A stretch of 64,000 bases of DNA from CAYSQW01 sp964433135 (GTDB taxonomy: Bacteria; Acidobacteriota; Aminicenantia; Aminicenantales; Aminicenantaceae), in the NCBI GenBank assembly GCA_964433135.1, contig CAYSQW010000006.1, forward strand, positions 1 through 64,000, given 5' to 3'. The first letter of the stretch is position 1. Each line of letters begins with the position of its first letter. A program made the position numbers and the translations under genes. Shown one piece after another: positions 24,781 through 34,095 of the stretch. The notes under the pieces were generated by a model. The model was not told the DNA's origin, made no database searches, and saw only the letters and a list, made by a program, of their open reading frames with translations.

Positions 24781-26283
24781 ATGAGGAAGGCGTTCAAGAA
24801 GATATTGATTGCCAACCGCGGTGAAATCGCCGTCCGTGTCATCCGGGCCTGCCGCGAGATGGGTATTATTCCCGCCGTCGTCTATTCCGAGGCGGACCGA
24901 AAAGCCCTGCATGTGCGCTTGGCGGGAGAGGGTTATTACATCGGAGATGCCGCTCCGGCCGAGAGCTACCTGAATATCGATAAAATTATCCATGCCGCAA
25001 AAGAGTGCGGGGCCGATGCCGTTCATCCCGGTTATGGATTTCTGGCTGAAGACCCCCGCTTCGTACACAGGTGCGAAGCAGAGGGCTTGGCGTTCATCGG
25101 ACCTCCGTCCTCCGCCATGGAGGCCATGAGCCGAAAAACGGCTTCCCGCAGGATCATGAAAGACGCGGGCGTCCCCATCATCCCCGGTACTTTAAAACCG
25201 CTGAAGGATATAAGATCCCTGCAAGAAAAAGCAGAGGAAATCGGTTACCCGCTGCTGCTCAAAGCCGCGGCCGGAGGAGGAGGGAAGGGCCTGAGGTTGG
25301 TTCGGGATCCCGAAAACCTGAAGTCCGCTTTTCGAATGGCCCGTTCCGAAGCCCTTTCGAGTTTCGGTGACGGCGCGGTTTACATGGAAAGATACATCGA
25401 AGAACCCCACCATATAGAGATTCAGATCTTGGCGGATCGTTTTGGGAATTGCGTCTGGTTGGGAGAACGGGAATGTTCGGTCCAGCGTCGCTATCAGAAG
25501 GTCATGGAAGAAGCTCCATCTCCCTTTCTTGATGAAGGCACCCGGGCCGAGATGGGGCGTGTCGCCGTAAGAGCGGCGCGTGCCGTGGGATATCGGAATG
25601 CCGGAACCATCGAGTTCGTGGTGGACAAGAACCGAAATTTCTATTTTCTGGAAATGAATACGCGTCTGCAGGTGGAGCATCCGGTCACGGAGATGGTGAC
25701 CGGCATCGATCTGGTTCAAAATCAGATAAGGATCGCAGAAGGACGCCGCTTGACATTTTCTCAGCGGGATATAAAAGTCACCGGTGCTTCGATACAATGC
25801 CGGATATATGCTGAAGATCCCTATAACGATTTCCTGCCTTCCCCCGGGAAAATCCTATATCTGCGATCGCCCGCCGGCGGCCCGGGATTGCGGTATGACA
25901 ATGGCACCTACCAGGGATATGATGTCCCTCTGGAATATGACCCGCTTCTATCCAAACTTATTTCCTGGGGAGCGACGCGGGAGGAAGCGATGAAGCGGAT
26001 GCTGCGGGCATTGTCTGAGTACCATGTCTATGGGATCAAGACCACGATTCCCTTTTTCAAGCGGATCCTTCACCATCCCACGTTCATCCGGGGCGATTAC
26101 AACACGCATTTCATCGCGCATTTGGAGAAAGAAGAGGAATCGCTCGATCCCGAGGAACAAGCCGCCGCGCTGATTGCGGCAGCGATCAGATGTTATCGGG
26201 AAGGACGGGCGGCGTTCGCTTCCGGAACCGGAAAGCGGTTCAGCAGATGGAAGCACACCGGGCGGAAGGACGCATTATCTTGA
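24781..26283 (+). CDS. accC: Biotin carboxylase subunit of acyl-CoA carboxylase
   Basis: The product has 500 residues. An ATP-grasp biotin carboxylase: N-terminal KKILIANRGEIAVRVIRACR, glycine-rich lid AAAGGGGKGLRLV, WLGERECSVQRRYQKVMEEA and MNTRLQVEHPVTEMVTGIDL. It stops after the carboxylase domain with only a short tail, so it lacks the BT and biotin domains of a full PccA. It carboxylates the biotin on the small carrier encoded 10 bases downstream. It is clearly part of the 23168-26785 operon. Confidence 0.94.
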   Translation: MRKAFKKILIANRGEIAVRVIRACREMGIIPAVVYSEADRKALHVRLAGEGYYIGDAAPAESYLNIDKIIHAAKECGADAVHPGYGFLAEDPRFVHRCEAEGLAFIGPPSSAMEAMSRKTASRRIMKDAGVPIIPGTLKPLKDIRSLQEKAEEIGYPLLLKAAAGGGGKGLRLVRDPENLKSAFRMARSEALSSFGDGAVYMERYIEEPHHIEIQILADRFGNCVWLGERECSVQRRYQKVMEEAPSPFLDEGTRAEMGRVAVRAARAVGYRNAGTIEFVVDKNRNFYFLEMNTRLQVEHPVTEMVTGIDLVQNQIRIAEGRRLTFSQRDIKVTGASIQCRIYAEDPYNDFLPSPGKILYLRSPAGGPGLRYDNGTYQGYDVPLEYDPLLSKLISWGATREEAMKRMLRALSEYHVYGIKTTIPFFKRILHHPTFIRGDYNTHFIAHLEKEEESLDPEEQAAALIAAAIRCYREGRAAFASGTGKRFSRWKHTGRKDALS

Positions 26284-26293
26284 AGGAAGCTCT

Positions 26294-26785
26294 ATGAAGA
26301 CCTCATTCTGGCATCGCGACCGTGAATTCAAACTGAGTTTGCATGAAAAGGCTCCCCATAGACTGGGCATAATTCTGGACCGGAAGTCTTATGACGTGGA
26401 CGTCGAATTTATCAATCATGAAGAGATGCTGCTGAAAATCAACGGAAAGGTGTTCGACGTCATCATCAACACCGATTCGACGACCTACAACACCTGGATC
26501 AATGGGAGATGTTACCGGATCCGGAAGAAAACCGCGCTGGAAATGCTGGGAGGACAGCCGTCGGATGATCGGTTGATGAATGTCAAGACATCCATGCCGG
26601 GAAGGATCATCAAGATCCTTGCCAAATCGGGAGAATCGGTTCAAGAGGGAGATGCGGTACTGATCCTGGAAGCGATGAAGATGCAGAACGAGATCAAGTC
26701 GCCAAAAACCGGAAAGGTCGGGAATATCCTTCCGAAGCAGGGGGATTCCGTAGAGGCCGGATCGCTTCTCTTCACCATCGATTAA
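26294..26785 (+). CDS. Biotin carrier protein of acyl-CoA carboxylase
   Basis: The product has 163 residues. The ATG at 26294 follows GAAGGAAG. The C-terminal about 70 residues form a biotinyl domain with the biotinylated Lys in LEAMKMQNEI and the flanking motif KTSMPGRIIKIL. The N-terminal about 85 residues (EFINHEEMLLKINGKVFDVI) resemble the BT-type linker domain found in the middle of PccA alpha chains. The operon thus looks like a split alpha subunit (carboxylase alone plus BT-carrier). It is the last gene of the operon, and a 454-base gap follows. Confidence 0.88.
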   Translation: MKTSFWHRDREFKLSLHEKAPHRLGIILDRKSYDVDVEFINHEEMLLKINGKVFDVIINTDSTTYNTWINGRCYRIRKKTALEMLGGQPSDDRLMNVKTSMPGRIIKILAKSGESVQEGDAVLILEAMKMQNEIKSPKTGKVGNILPKQGDSVEAGSLLFTID

Positions 26786-26897
26786 AACTCTTTCGGGAGG
26801 GGCCGTTGCGGGCCGGATCCTGAAATCTTTTCCGTTCCATTCCTTCGGTCCGAATTTCCGCCGACCGCTCTTCCCGGTCTTCCCGCGGCGTGATGAG

Positions 26898-26926
26898 TTC
26901 AAATTTTCCCGGAAACATGCTATATA
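26898..26926 (+). promoter_or_regulatory. Candidate extended -10 promoter upstream of tamB
   Basis: TTCAAA (26898-26903) and TATATA (26921-26926) are 17 bases apart. TGC directly before the -10 makes it an extended -10. Transcription would start near 26933, just ahead of the candidate structured RNA. Confidence 0.45.
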
Positions 26927-26941
26927 TATACTGAATTATTC

Positions 26942-27041
26942 ACGGGCCGAGATCGCCGCGGGCGTGAGGCGCGGGAGGTGGAGCCGCGGTCTTCTACGGC
27001 GGATTTCCCGCGACGATGCGGATGTCTTGGATTCGGCCCGT
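26942..27041 (+). ncRNA. Candidate structured RNA element (leader or small RNA)
   Basis: ACGGGCCGA (26942-26950) pairs perfectly over 9 bp with TCGGCCCGT (27033-27041). Inside are a 4-bp hairpin CGCC-gcg-GGCG (26954-26964) and a 7-bp stem CGCGGGA (26970-26976) with TCCCGCG (27006-27012), which itself encloses GCCG/CGGC (26983-26986 and 26997-27000). This makes a closed multibranch fold of about 100 bases starting some 9 bases after a predicted transcription start. It matches no riboswitch class I recognise. There is no T-run after it, so it may be the leader of the tamB operon. Pairing was found by eye only. Confidence 0.35.
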
Positions 27042-27239
27042 CCCTAGGTAAAACAATGGCGATCAATATGAAATGGGGAGGAACATTAACTTCTCAGCGA
27101 CTATTTTCAGAGGAGTCTTTCGTTTTCCTGAAAATGAAAGAAGAAGTATGTCATCGCTGTTTTTTTATGAATAGGTCAGGATAGATTATGCCATGAATGC
27201 ATATCGGTCGTATCGGTTCATTTTTCTCCGGGAGATTTC

Positions 27240-30200
27240 GTGTCGCTTAAATACTGGTCACTTATAAGACGTTTTCACAAGAAGATCACCCGGGCGGCAA
27301 GTGTTGTCGGGATCGTGCTTCTGCTGTATCTGGCGGGAGTGATCGTAAAAAGCTTGTTCCTGCATCAAGTCAAAACCCGTATCCGGAGCAGTTTCGATTA
27401 CAACGAGCTGCATTTAACCCCTTTTCCCCCGACGCTGATCATGTATGAGGTCCGTTCCCTCTCCGCATCCCCTTTCATCGCCGCAGACAAGGTGTCGATC
27501 TCGATCTCTTTCCGCTCGCTTTTTTCACGGGAAAAGCCCATCGATGTTCTGATCGATCGTCCCGTTCTCAGAATCTATTCTCCCGCTACGGGAGAAAGCC
27601 GGTCCGGCCTGTCGACGGCGCTGCCGTTCGCGGTATCGAAAATCCTGATCCGCGAGGGGAATCTGTTTTATTGGGGGGAGAAGCTCCGCGTTCAATCCCG
27701 CGGCGTCAACATCCTGATCCGGCCCCGGAAGGAAGAAATCGATCTGAGGCTGGTTTCGGAAGAAAACACTTTCGCGATGGCGGATCGCGAAGATGTATTG
27801 AAAGGGCGCCTCAGCCTGCGGCTGCACGGCAATGATTCCGGGATCAATCTGGACCGCCTGCGCTGGAAGGGCTCTCAGGGATTCATTAAGGCCGAAGGCG
27901 TCGTTCTGAACCTATCCGACCCCGAAGTTCAGATCAGGACGCGGTTTCGGTTCCAACCCGATCCCATTCTGGGACTCCTCGACGTCCCTTTTGAATGGGG
28001 GGGGAGAGCGGAAGGCCGCGGTATGCTGGTCCGGCGCAATGGGCGGATCGATTTCCGGACGGATATCTCGCACAAAAATCTGATACTGAATCAGATACCC
28101 GTTGGAAAAGTGGACGGCGTGCTTGAAGTGGCGGGAGCCGGAGGGGCGGAGATGGAATTTTCCATCAGGAACCGGGGGCGTCCGGTTGAGCGGGTCCGCA
28201 TTTCCGTTAACAGGAAAAAAGTGGAAGGCTCGGTGCGGGGAGTCCATCTGGATGCGGTCATCAATGCCGTCCCCTTGCCTTGGCCGGTGGCGTCACCGGC
28301 ATGGGGAACCTTTCAGGTCGATGAAAAAAGGCTCTCCGTCAAAGCCGAATTCCGGGATGATTTAGAATATTCCGTTCCGGGAAGATTTCCTTTCAGGGGT
28401 GAAGTGGAACTGGATTGGGACGGGGATAAAGAGATCCATTTTTCTTCTCGAAACCTGGACTCGAGCTTTTCCCGGCTCGATCTACGGGGACATCTGCGCG
28501 TGGAACGGGACATGGATATCGTTATCGCCGGCGATGTCAAGGACGCGGCCCAAGCCCGCGAGTTTACGTCACTGGCATTGGGTAAGCCGTTCCGGTTTCC
28601 GGAAATACGCGGAAAGGGGCGGACGGATATTCATATATTCGGAGATTCCATCAATCCTCAGATAAAAGCCGGGTTGGATGTCTCTCCGGGTGGATTCGAC
28701 ACCCTGAACGCGGAGCGGGTTCAAGGAGAAGTCGAACTCATCGGCAACGATTTTTTTGGGCGGTTTACCGTGGAAGATCCGCTTTTCCAGGGGAAGGTCG
28801 GTCTGTTTACTAATCTTGAAGAAACCCGGGTAGCCCTTCAAGTGGAAAAAGGGAGGGTGGAGACGATCCTGCCGGCTTTCGATATCCGGATCCCTTTCGA
28901 GGGAGAGGCCGAAGGAAGTTTCGAGTTTGAACAGAAAGGTCTCTCGATCCAATTCAAAGGCAATTTTTCCGGCGCGCGCATGAATTTATCCGGGCAGTTG
29001 CTTACGGATGTAAAAGGCAAAATCGTATGGGCGGAACCCGGAGGCATCCTGGAATTTCCCGAGTTGGCTTTCGGCTGGCATGACGGCCGTCTCGAGGGAA
29101 AGCTCTCATTCAGATTCCCGGAGGAGATGTTCGATATCTCCCTCAAGGCCCGCAATATCGATCTCTCTCTCATGAAGAAGGGAGCACGGGGATTACTGGA
29201 GTTTCTCGCGGAAGGTCAGGGACGTTTCGGGGATGATGTCGTTTCCGGAAGCTATCATATCGAAAAATTTCAATTCGAACCGTTTCAGGAAAGCGATGTG
29301 GAAGGGAGACTGGAGTTGAGCTTACCTAAAAACGTGCTTCGCTGCGGACTCACAGGTCGCTTTCTTCCGGGAGACAATGAACTGGAAATGACGCTGGATA
29401 TTCCTCTGGATGAAAATTCCTGGAATGGGGAAGTGCGCGGTTCCTTTTCAAATCCGGACCTGATCTTTCCCTGGAAGGGTGTTCAGGGAAAGATCAATTA
29501 CTTGGGTGAGATCAACGGTTCGCCCAGCGCCCCTCATATCAAAGGAGCGATCGATTTCAGCGGCCCGCTGCTCCCGATTCCACGGTTTGCCCATGCGGTT
29601 CGCGACTACCGCGGTTTGATCTTTGTCGATGACGGCCGGTTTTCCCTGCGCTCGTTTCAGGGAAAGCTCGGAGGGGGGGATGTGCAGGGGACGGGAGCGC
29701 TGTTCGTCGGTCGAGAAGGCGTTGAAGATATCAATATCCGTGCCGAAGGAAAGAATTTACTGTTATCGCCTCTGGAGCGGACGTTGGTTCTCGCCGACGC
29801 CGATTTAATCCTCATTAAAGAAGAGGAGCGTTTCGAGCTCGGCGGGGACGTTCAATTGCGGAGACTGCTGTTCCGCCGAGAATTTACGGAGAAATTCGCT
29901 TTTTCATCCAATCCTTACTACAGCACGGAGAGAGCGCCGAGCCTATTTGACGACCTTTCCCTGAATATCCGCGTCATTGGAGAGGATAATGTGTGGATAG
30001 AGAACTCATGGGGCAGGATTCGGGGTGCGGTGGATTTGACTCTGGCCGGCGGTATCCGGTCGCCCGTCGTTCTGGGAGACATCGAGGCCCGGGAAGGGGA
30101 GGTCTATTTCCAGGATAGGGATTTCAAGGTGATCTCAGGGAAACTCAGCTTTTTCAATCCTCTTGCGGTGGAACCCTATATCAGCTTCAAAGGAGAAACC

Positions 30201-30674
30201 TACGTAAAGGATTACCGGGTTACGTTTTCTCTGGACGGATTTGTCAACAGTCTTTCTCCGGAATTCGCCTCCTCGCCGCCGTTGCCGCCGGAAGATGTCC
30301 TGGCGCTGTTGGCTTTGGGGGACGCCTTCCGAAGGACGTACCATTATGATCGAAGCATCGGGCAGAGTACGGCTTCGCTGTTGTCCTTCCAGCTCTCGGA
30401 AGAGGCGCAGAAAAGAGCGGAAAAGCTGTTCAGCATCGACAGCATACGCATCGATCCCTTTATCCTGGGCTCATCGGCGGAAATGACGGCGCGCTTGACG
30501 GTGGGGAAGAAAATATCCCGGAATTTTTTCATTTTGTATTCCACGAATTTAGGAACACAGCGTGCGGAGATCACGCGGCTGGAGTGGGAACTGACGAATG
30601 ATCTGTCGATCGTCGGAACCCGGAATGAAATGGGACGGATCAGTTTTGATGTTAAAATTCACAAACGTTTCTGA
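27240..30674 (+). CDS. tamB: TamB-type translocation and assembly module protein
   Basis: The product has 1144 residues. GTG start at 27240 after GGGAG. One N-terminal transmembrane anchor (AASVVGIVLLLYLAGVIVKS) is followed by a long repetitive beta-strand region typical of the AsmA/TamB bridge proteins that span the periplasm. The C-terminal DUF490/TamB domain is recognisable (SPPLPPEDVLALLALGDA, then SLLSFQLSEEAQ and LTVGKKISRNFFILYS). TamB-like proteins help insert outer-membrane proteins or carry phospholipids to the outer membrane. The gene overlaps the downstream Omp85 gene by 26 bases, the conserved tamB-omp85 partnership. Confidence 0.87.
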   Translation: MSLKYWSLIRRFHKKITRAASVVGIVLLLYLAGVIVKSLFLHQVKTRIRSSFDYNELHLTPFPPTLIMYEVRSLSASPFIAADKVSISISFRSLFSREKPIDVLIDRPVLRIYSPATGESRSGLSTALPFAVSKILIREGNLFYWGEKLRVQSRGVNILIRPRKEEIDLRLVSEENTFAMADREDVLKGRLSLRLHGNDSGINLDRLRWKGSQGFIKAEGVVLNLSDPEVQIRTRFRFQPDPILGLLDVPFEWGGRAEGRGMLVRRNGRIDFRTDISHKNLILNQIPVGKVDGVLEVAGAGGAEMEFSIRNRGRPVERVRISVNRKKVEGSVRGVHLDAVINAVPLPWPVASPAWGTFQVDEKRLSVKAEFRDDLEYSVPGRFPFRGEVELDWDGDKEIHFSSRNLDSSFSRLDLRGHLRVERDMDIVIAGDVKDAAQAREFTSLALGKPFRFPEIRGKGRTDIHIFGDSINPQIKAGLDVSPGGFDTLNAERVQGEVELIGNDFFGRFTVEDPLFQGKVGLFTNLEETRVALQVEKGRVETILPAFDIRIPFEGEAEGSFEFEQKGLSIQFKGNFSGARMNLSGQLLTDVKGKIVWAEPGGILEFPELAFGWHDGRLEGKLSFRFPEEMFDISLKARNIDLSLMKKGARGLLEFLAEGQGRFGDDVVSGSYHIEKFQFEPFQESDVEGRLELSLPKNVLRCGLTGRFLPGDNELEMTLDIPLDENSWNGEVRGSFSNPDLIFPWKGVQGKINYLGEINGSPSAPHIKGAIDFSGPLLPIPRFAHAVRDYRGLIFVDDGRFSLRSFQGKLGGGDVQGTGALFVGREGVEDINIRAEGKNLLLSPLERTLVLADADLILIKEEERFELGGDVQLRRLLFRREFTEKFAFSSNPYYSTERAPSLFDDLSLNIRVIGEDNVWIENSWGRIRGAVDLTLAGGIRSPVVLGDIEAREGEVYFQDRDFKVISGKLSFFNPLAVEPYISFKGETYVKDYRVTFSLDGFVNSLSPEFASSPPLPPEDVLALLALGDAFRRTYHYDRSIGQSTASLLSFQLSEEAQKRAEKLFSIDSIRIDPFILGSSAEMTARLTVGKKISRNFFILYSTNLGTQRAEITRLEWELTNDLSIVGTRNEMGRISFDVKIHKRF

Positions 30675-33414
30675 CGAGGCGGCGGCAAGAACGCTGAGTC
30701 TGCTGCTCTGTGCCCTGATGTGCATGGGGGGAGCGGTTCGGGCGCAGGAGATGAGCACGGAGACGTCCATCTCGCAGATCTCGGTCGTGATCAACGGAGA
30801 GCCGGCCCCCGCGGAAACGTTGAGCCGGTTGGTCGATCTCCAAGCGGGAGATCCCTTTTCGCTTCAGCTCGTGAGTCGGGTTATCCGTCAGATCTACCAA
30901 ACCGGACTGTACTCCGATGTGCAGGTGCTTCGGGAAGGGGAAAAGGAGATCAAGCTCTTTTTTCTGCTCACGAAAAGACTTATCGTGCGGAAGATCGATT
31001 TTCTGAGTACTCAGGATATTCCCAGGCAGAAGCTGCGGGAGGGGATGCACGCGCTGAGAAAGGGAGGGCCGTACATGGAATCCCGACTGGAAAGGGCCCG
31101 AGATGAGCTCACCGTTCTTCTGGATCGGGAAGGATATTTTGATTCCGAAATCGAGAGCTCGGTTCAAAAGGACTCTCTGGGCGAATTGGTCGATGTCCGG
31201 TTCAAGGTGCGTTTGTCTCCCCGTTATTCGATCGAGAAGATCACGTTCTCAGGAAGCCCGGTCTTGGATGATGCCGTCCTGCGCAGAAAGATGAATTTGA
31301 AAGAGAAAGGTGAATTCGTACCGGAAATCCTGGATGCCGACCTGGCCCGGCTTAAAGAGATGTTCGGAGAACTCGGATATCGGCGCGTGGAGGTCAATAT
31401 CCTCAATCGGCTGTTCGATCCTCAAACCCGAAATGTTTCGCTGGAACTGGAGATTCTGCCCCATGAAAAGATCGAAATCATCGTCACCGGGGCCGAAGTT
31501 CCGCTCACACTGCTCCAGCCGATCTGGGAAGTCGATATCTTCGAGGAATGGGGCTTGACGGAGGGAGAAGCGAAAATCATCGAGTATCTGCGGGAAAAGG
31601 GATATCTGTTTTCTTCGGTAAGCGCGCGGATCGAACGGGAAGAAGAACGGCTTCGGGTCATCTACGATGTGACGCCCGGGGAACGCTTCAAAATCCAGGA
31701 TATAGAATTCAAGGGGTTGCGCCATTTTACCCCGGATGCAATCCGAAACGAGCTGGAGGTTCAGAAGAAAATCCCCATTCTCGCCGGCATCGATGGGGCC
31801 AGGATATTCAAACTGCCGAGGGAGATCGAATTTCTTTATCGCACCCGGGGTTTCCCGGAAACCCAGGTGGACCTTAATTTCGAGAAGACCGGCGGCAGAG
31901 TCAAACCGGTTCTCTTTGTGAAGGAAGGGAGACAAGAGATGATCCGGGAAATCGAAGTCAGAGGGAACATGCTGTTCAGCCGGGAGGAAGTTCTGGGCCG
32001 GTTGAGCTCGACTCCCGGCGGGCCGTTCTATGAGCCTGATATCCGTAAAGACATCGACAAGCTGCTCAATTTTTATAGAAATCAGGGGGTTCGGGGAACG
32101 GAAGCCGCAGCTGAAGTGGAACAGGAAGGGGAAAACGACTATTCCGTGAAGTTTAAAATCCAGGAGGGCCGGAGGATCAGGATCGCCCACATCGTGATCA
32201 GCGGAAACAACGTCACGCGCCAAGCCGTCCTGGAGAGAGAACTTCGGGTGCGGGAGGGTGATTACGCGAAGCTTGACTTGATTCAGGAGACCAAACGGCG
32301 GATAGAAAGACTGGGGATGTTTTCCGAAGTCAAGATCGAAGAAATTTCCCTGAATCCCGATGAGGCGAACCTGTTGATTCGAGTTCAAGAAGGCGAGAGA
32401 AATTACGCCGGCCTTGGTGTAGGCCTGGAGACCAAATCCGAACCGCGGTCGTTCGCCGTTTGGAACAGTGTGATCCTGCCGCGGGGGACCGCGGAGTTCA
32501 TCCACAGCAATCTATTCGGCAGCGCGGCTCAGATCAGCCTTGTCGGACAGATCAGCTTGGGCGAGAAGCGCGCCGTGATCTCCTGGGAACAGCCTTATTT
32601 CTTCGGCATCCCCATGCAGACGTTTCTCAACGGCTGGGTGGAACGGGAAGCCCGCACCAGTTACAGCTTCGACCGGCGCGGCATCAGCTTTTCCTCGATT
32701 CGGCCTCTTTCCCAAAAAGAAAACATGATCCTGGTTCCGGCGCTGAGGTTTGCGAAGACGACCCTGTATGAACTTTATACGCCCGAATCCGAAGTCGACC
32801 GGCAGCATTTCCCCTTCTCCGCGACCTCTATCTCAGGAAGTTTTATCTGGGATAAACGGGATGATCCTTTCAATCCTGAGGAGAATTTCTTTTTAAGTTC
32901 GGTTCTGGAATGGGCCTACCCGCTTTTTAAATCGGAGTCCGATTATCTGAAAACGTTTACTAAATTTCAGCACTATCTTCCGTTGGCTCAGGACGTTTCG
33001 TTCAATTCCACGATAAGACTGGGATTGGGGCGGGGGCGGATGCCGATCCACGAACGCTTTTTCGGAGGCGGGAGTAACTCGTTTCGGGGCGTTCGGTTTG
33101 ACGAATTGGGACCGAAAGATCCGGACTCTTCCAATCCCGTGGGCGGTAAAGCGCTGCTTCTGTTCAATTTTGAATTGACGTTTCCCGTGATCACCGCATT
33201 CAAAAACTTGCGGGCCGTGGTTTTTTACGATAAGGGAAATGTCTTTTCCAAGCGGCGGCAGGTCAGCTGGTCGGGTCTTCAGGATGCCCTGGGATTCGGA
33301 GTCCGTTATCGCACTCCGCTGGGGCCTGTTCGTCTGGAAGTCGGATGGAACCTGGATGCACCGGAAGGCGAACGTGAACCGCTGGCTTTCATCACGATCG
33401 GAAACGTGTTTTAA
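30649..33414 (+). CDS. bamA: Omp85-family outer-membrane assembly protein with about seven POTRA repeats
   Basis: The product has about 921 residues. The ATG at 30649 gives a signal peptide ending GGAVRAQ; GTG or ATG codons at 30598 and 30625 are alternatives. After the signal come about seven consecutive POTRA-like repeats of 75-85 residues, recognisable by the recurring IxxIxFxG start and Y-L-x-x-G-Y/F segment (starts near ISQISVVI, VRKIDFLS, IEKITFSG, IEIIVTG, IQDIEFKG, IREIEVRG and IAHIVISG). The C-terminal third is the barrel, with the lid-loop motif GGGSNSFRG and a final Phe. BamA usually has five POTRAs and TamA three. Function as BamA or as TamA partner of the adjacent TamB cannot be settled from one window. 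Confidence 0.9.
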   Translation: MLKFTNVSDEAAARTLSLLLCALMCMGGAVRAQEMSTETSISQISVVINGEPAPAETLSRLVDLQAGDPFSLQLVSRVIRQIYQTGLYSDVQVLREGEKEIKLFFLLTKRLIVRKIDFLSTQDIPRQKLREGMHALRKGGPYMESRLERARDELTVLLDREGYFDSEIESSVQKDSLGELVDVRFKVRLSPRYSIEKITFSGSPVLDDAVLRRKMNLKEKGEFVPEILDADLARLKEMFGELGYRRVEVNILNRLFDPQTRNVSLELEILPHEKIEIIVTGAEVPLTLLQPIWEVDIFEEWGLTEGEAKIIEYLREKGYLFSSVSARIEREEERLRVIYDVTPGERFKIQDIEFKGLRHFTPDAIRNELEVQKKIPILAGIDGARIFKLPREIEFLYRTRGFPETQVDLNFEKTGGRVKPVLFVKEGRQEMIREIEVRGNMLFSREEVLGRLSSTPGGPFYEPDIRKDIDKLLNFYRNQGVRGTEAAAEVEQEGENDYSVKFKIQEGRRIRIAHIVISGNNVTRQAVLERELRVREGDYAKLDLIQETKRRIERLGMFSEVKIEEISLNPDEANLLIRVQEGERNYAGLGVGLETKSEPRSFAVWNSVILPRGTAEFIHSNLFGSAAQISLVGQISLGEKRAVISWEQPYFFGIPMQTFLNGWVEREARTSYSFDRRGISFSSIRPLSQKENMILVPALRFAKTTLYELYTPESEVDRQHFPFSATSISGSFIWDKRDDPFNPEENFFLSSVLEWAYPLFKSESDYLKTFTKFQHYLPLAQDVSFNSTIRLGLGRGRMPIHERFFGGGSNSFRGVRFDELGPKDPDSSNPVGGKALLLFNFELTFPVITAFKNLRAVVFYDKGNVFSKRRQVSWSGLQDALGFGVRYRTPLGPVRLEVGWNLDAPEGEREPLAFITIGNVF

Positions 33415-33415
33415 A

Positions 33416-34051
33416 ATGGAAAAGATGCGAGAGATAACCGGGATTTTCTGCTTTCTTCTCTTTGCGGTTATGGGGAGCGGTCAGCTGGTGGACCGTATCG
33501 TCGCCGTGGTGAATGAAGAAATCATCACCCTGACGGACCTCAGGATCGCCGGTGCCTTCGGTTTGGGCTTCGCGATTCCCGGTGAGAAGGCGGAGCTTTC
33601 CAGGCGGGATCTGTTGAACCGCATGATCGACCGGAAACTGGTGGCACAGCAGGCGCCGGAGGATATGCTGATTGAAGAAGAAGACATTCGGGCCCGGAAG
33701 ATGGAGATCGAAAAGGAGATGGGAGCGCCCCCTTATAAAGATGCGTTGAAGCGTTTTGGAATGGAGGCTGCCGATCTGGACGGCTTTATTCGGGAAGAGA
33801 TCGTCTGCCGGAGAATCGTAAACCGAAGGTTCAGCCGGGGAGCCGTCATCAGCCTGGAGGATATTGAGGCGTACTATCAAAATCAATACCTGCCCGCTCA
33901 ACGGGAATCCGGAAAGGATCTCCGGCCGCTGACGGAAATATTGAATGAAATTGAAGAGGCTCTGAAAAGGAAACGCATCGAAAAACAGCTTCAGGAATGG
34001 TTGGGAGATCTCAAAGAGAAATCGGATATACGCATCCATGAAGAACGATAA
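33416..34051 (+). CDS. SurA N-terminal-like periplasmic chaperone without PPIase domain
   Basis: The product has about 211 residues (start ATG 33416, one base after the Omp85 stop; ATG 33425 is also possible). A signal peptide (ITGIFCFLLFAVMGSG) is followed by QLVDRIVAVVNEEIITLTDL, the standard start of SurA/PpiD-type chaperones. The helical chaperone region follows and ends with a long charged helix. The parvulin PPIase domain present in full SurA proteins is absent. Its place behind an Omp85 gene supports a role as chaperone for outer-membrane proteins. Confidence 0.8.
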   Translation: MEKMREITGIFCFLLFAVMGSGQLVDRIVAVVNEEIITLTDLRIAGAFGLGFAIPGEKAELSRRDLLNRMIDRKLVAQQAPEDMLIEEEDIRARKMEIEKEMGAPPYKDALKRFGMEAADLDGFIREEIVCRRIVNRRFSRGAVISLEDIEAYYQNQYLPAQRESGKDLRPLTEILNEIEEALKRKRIEKQLQEWLGDLKEKSDIRIHEER

Positions 34052-34095
34052 GTCCGGCTGACTTGCTGGAGACCCATATTCAAGGAGTCAAGATA

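Larger units (their letters stand above)
26786..27239. other. 454-base intergenic region with promoter and candidate structured RNA
   Basis: No supported protein gene is present. An open frame at 26978-27184 has no recognisable homology. From 26786 to about 26895 only short dyads are seen. A promoter-like sequence (26898-26926) is followed by a multibranched foldable segment (26942-27041). About 200 AT-richer bases then lead to the tamB start, without a terminator between. Confidence 0.5.

Noticed and set aside
26978..27184. Possible small gene upstream of tamB (68 codons, or 42 from ATG 27056)
   Set aside because: No convincing ribosome site or homology, and it overlaps the foldable RNA segment. 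A short leader peptide cannot be excluded.
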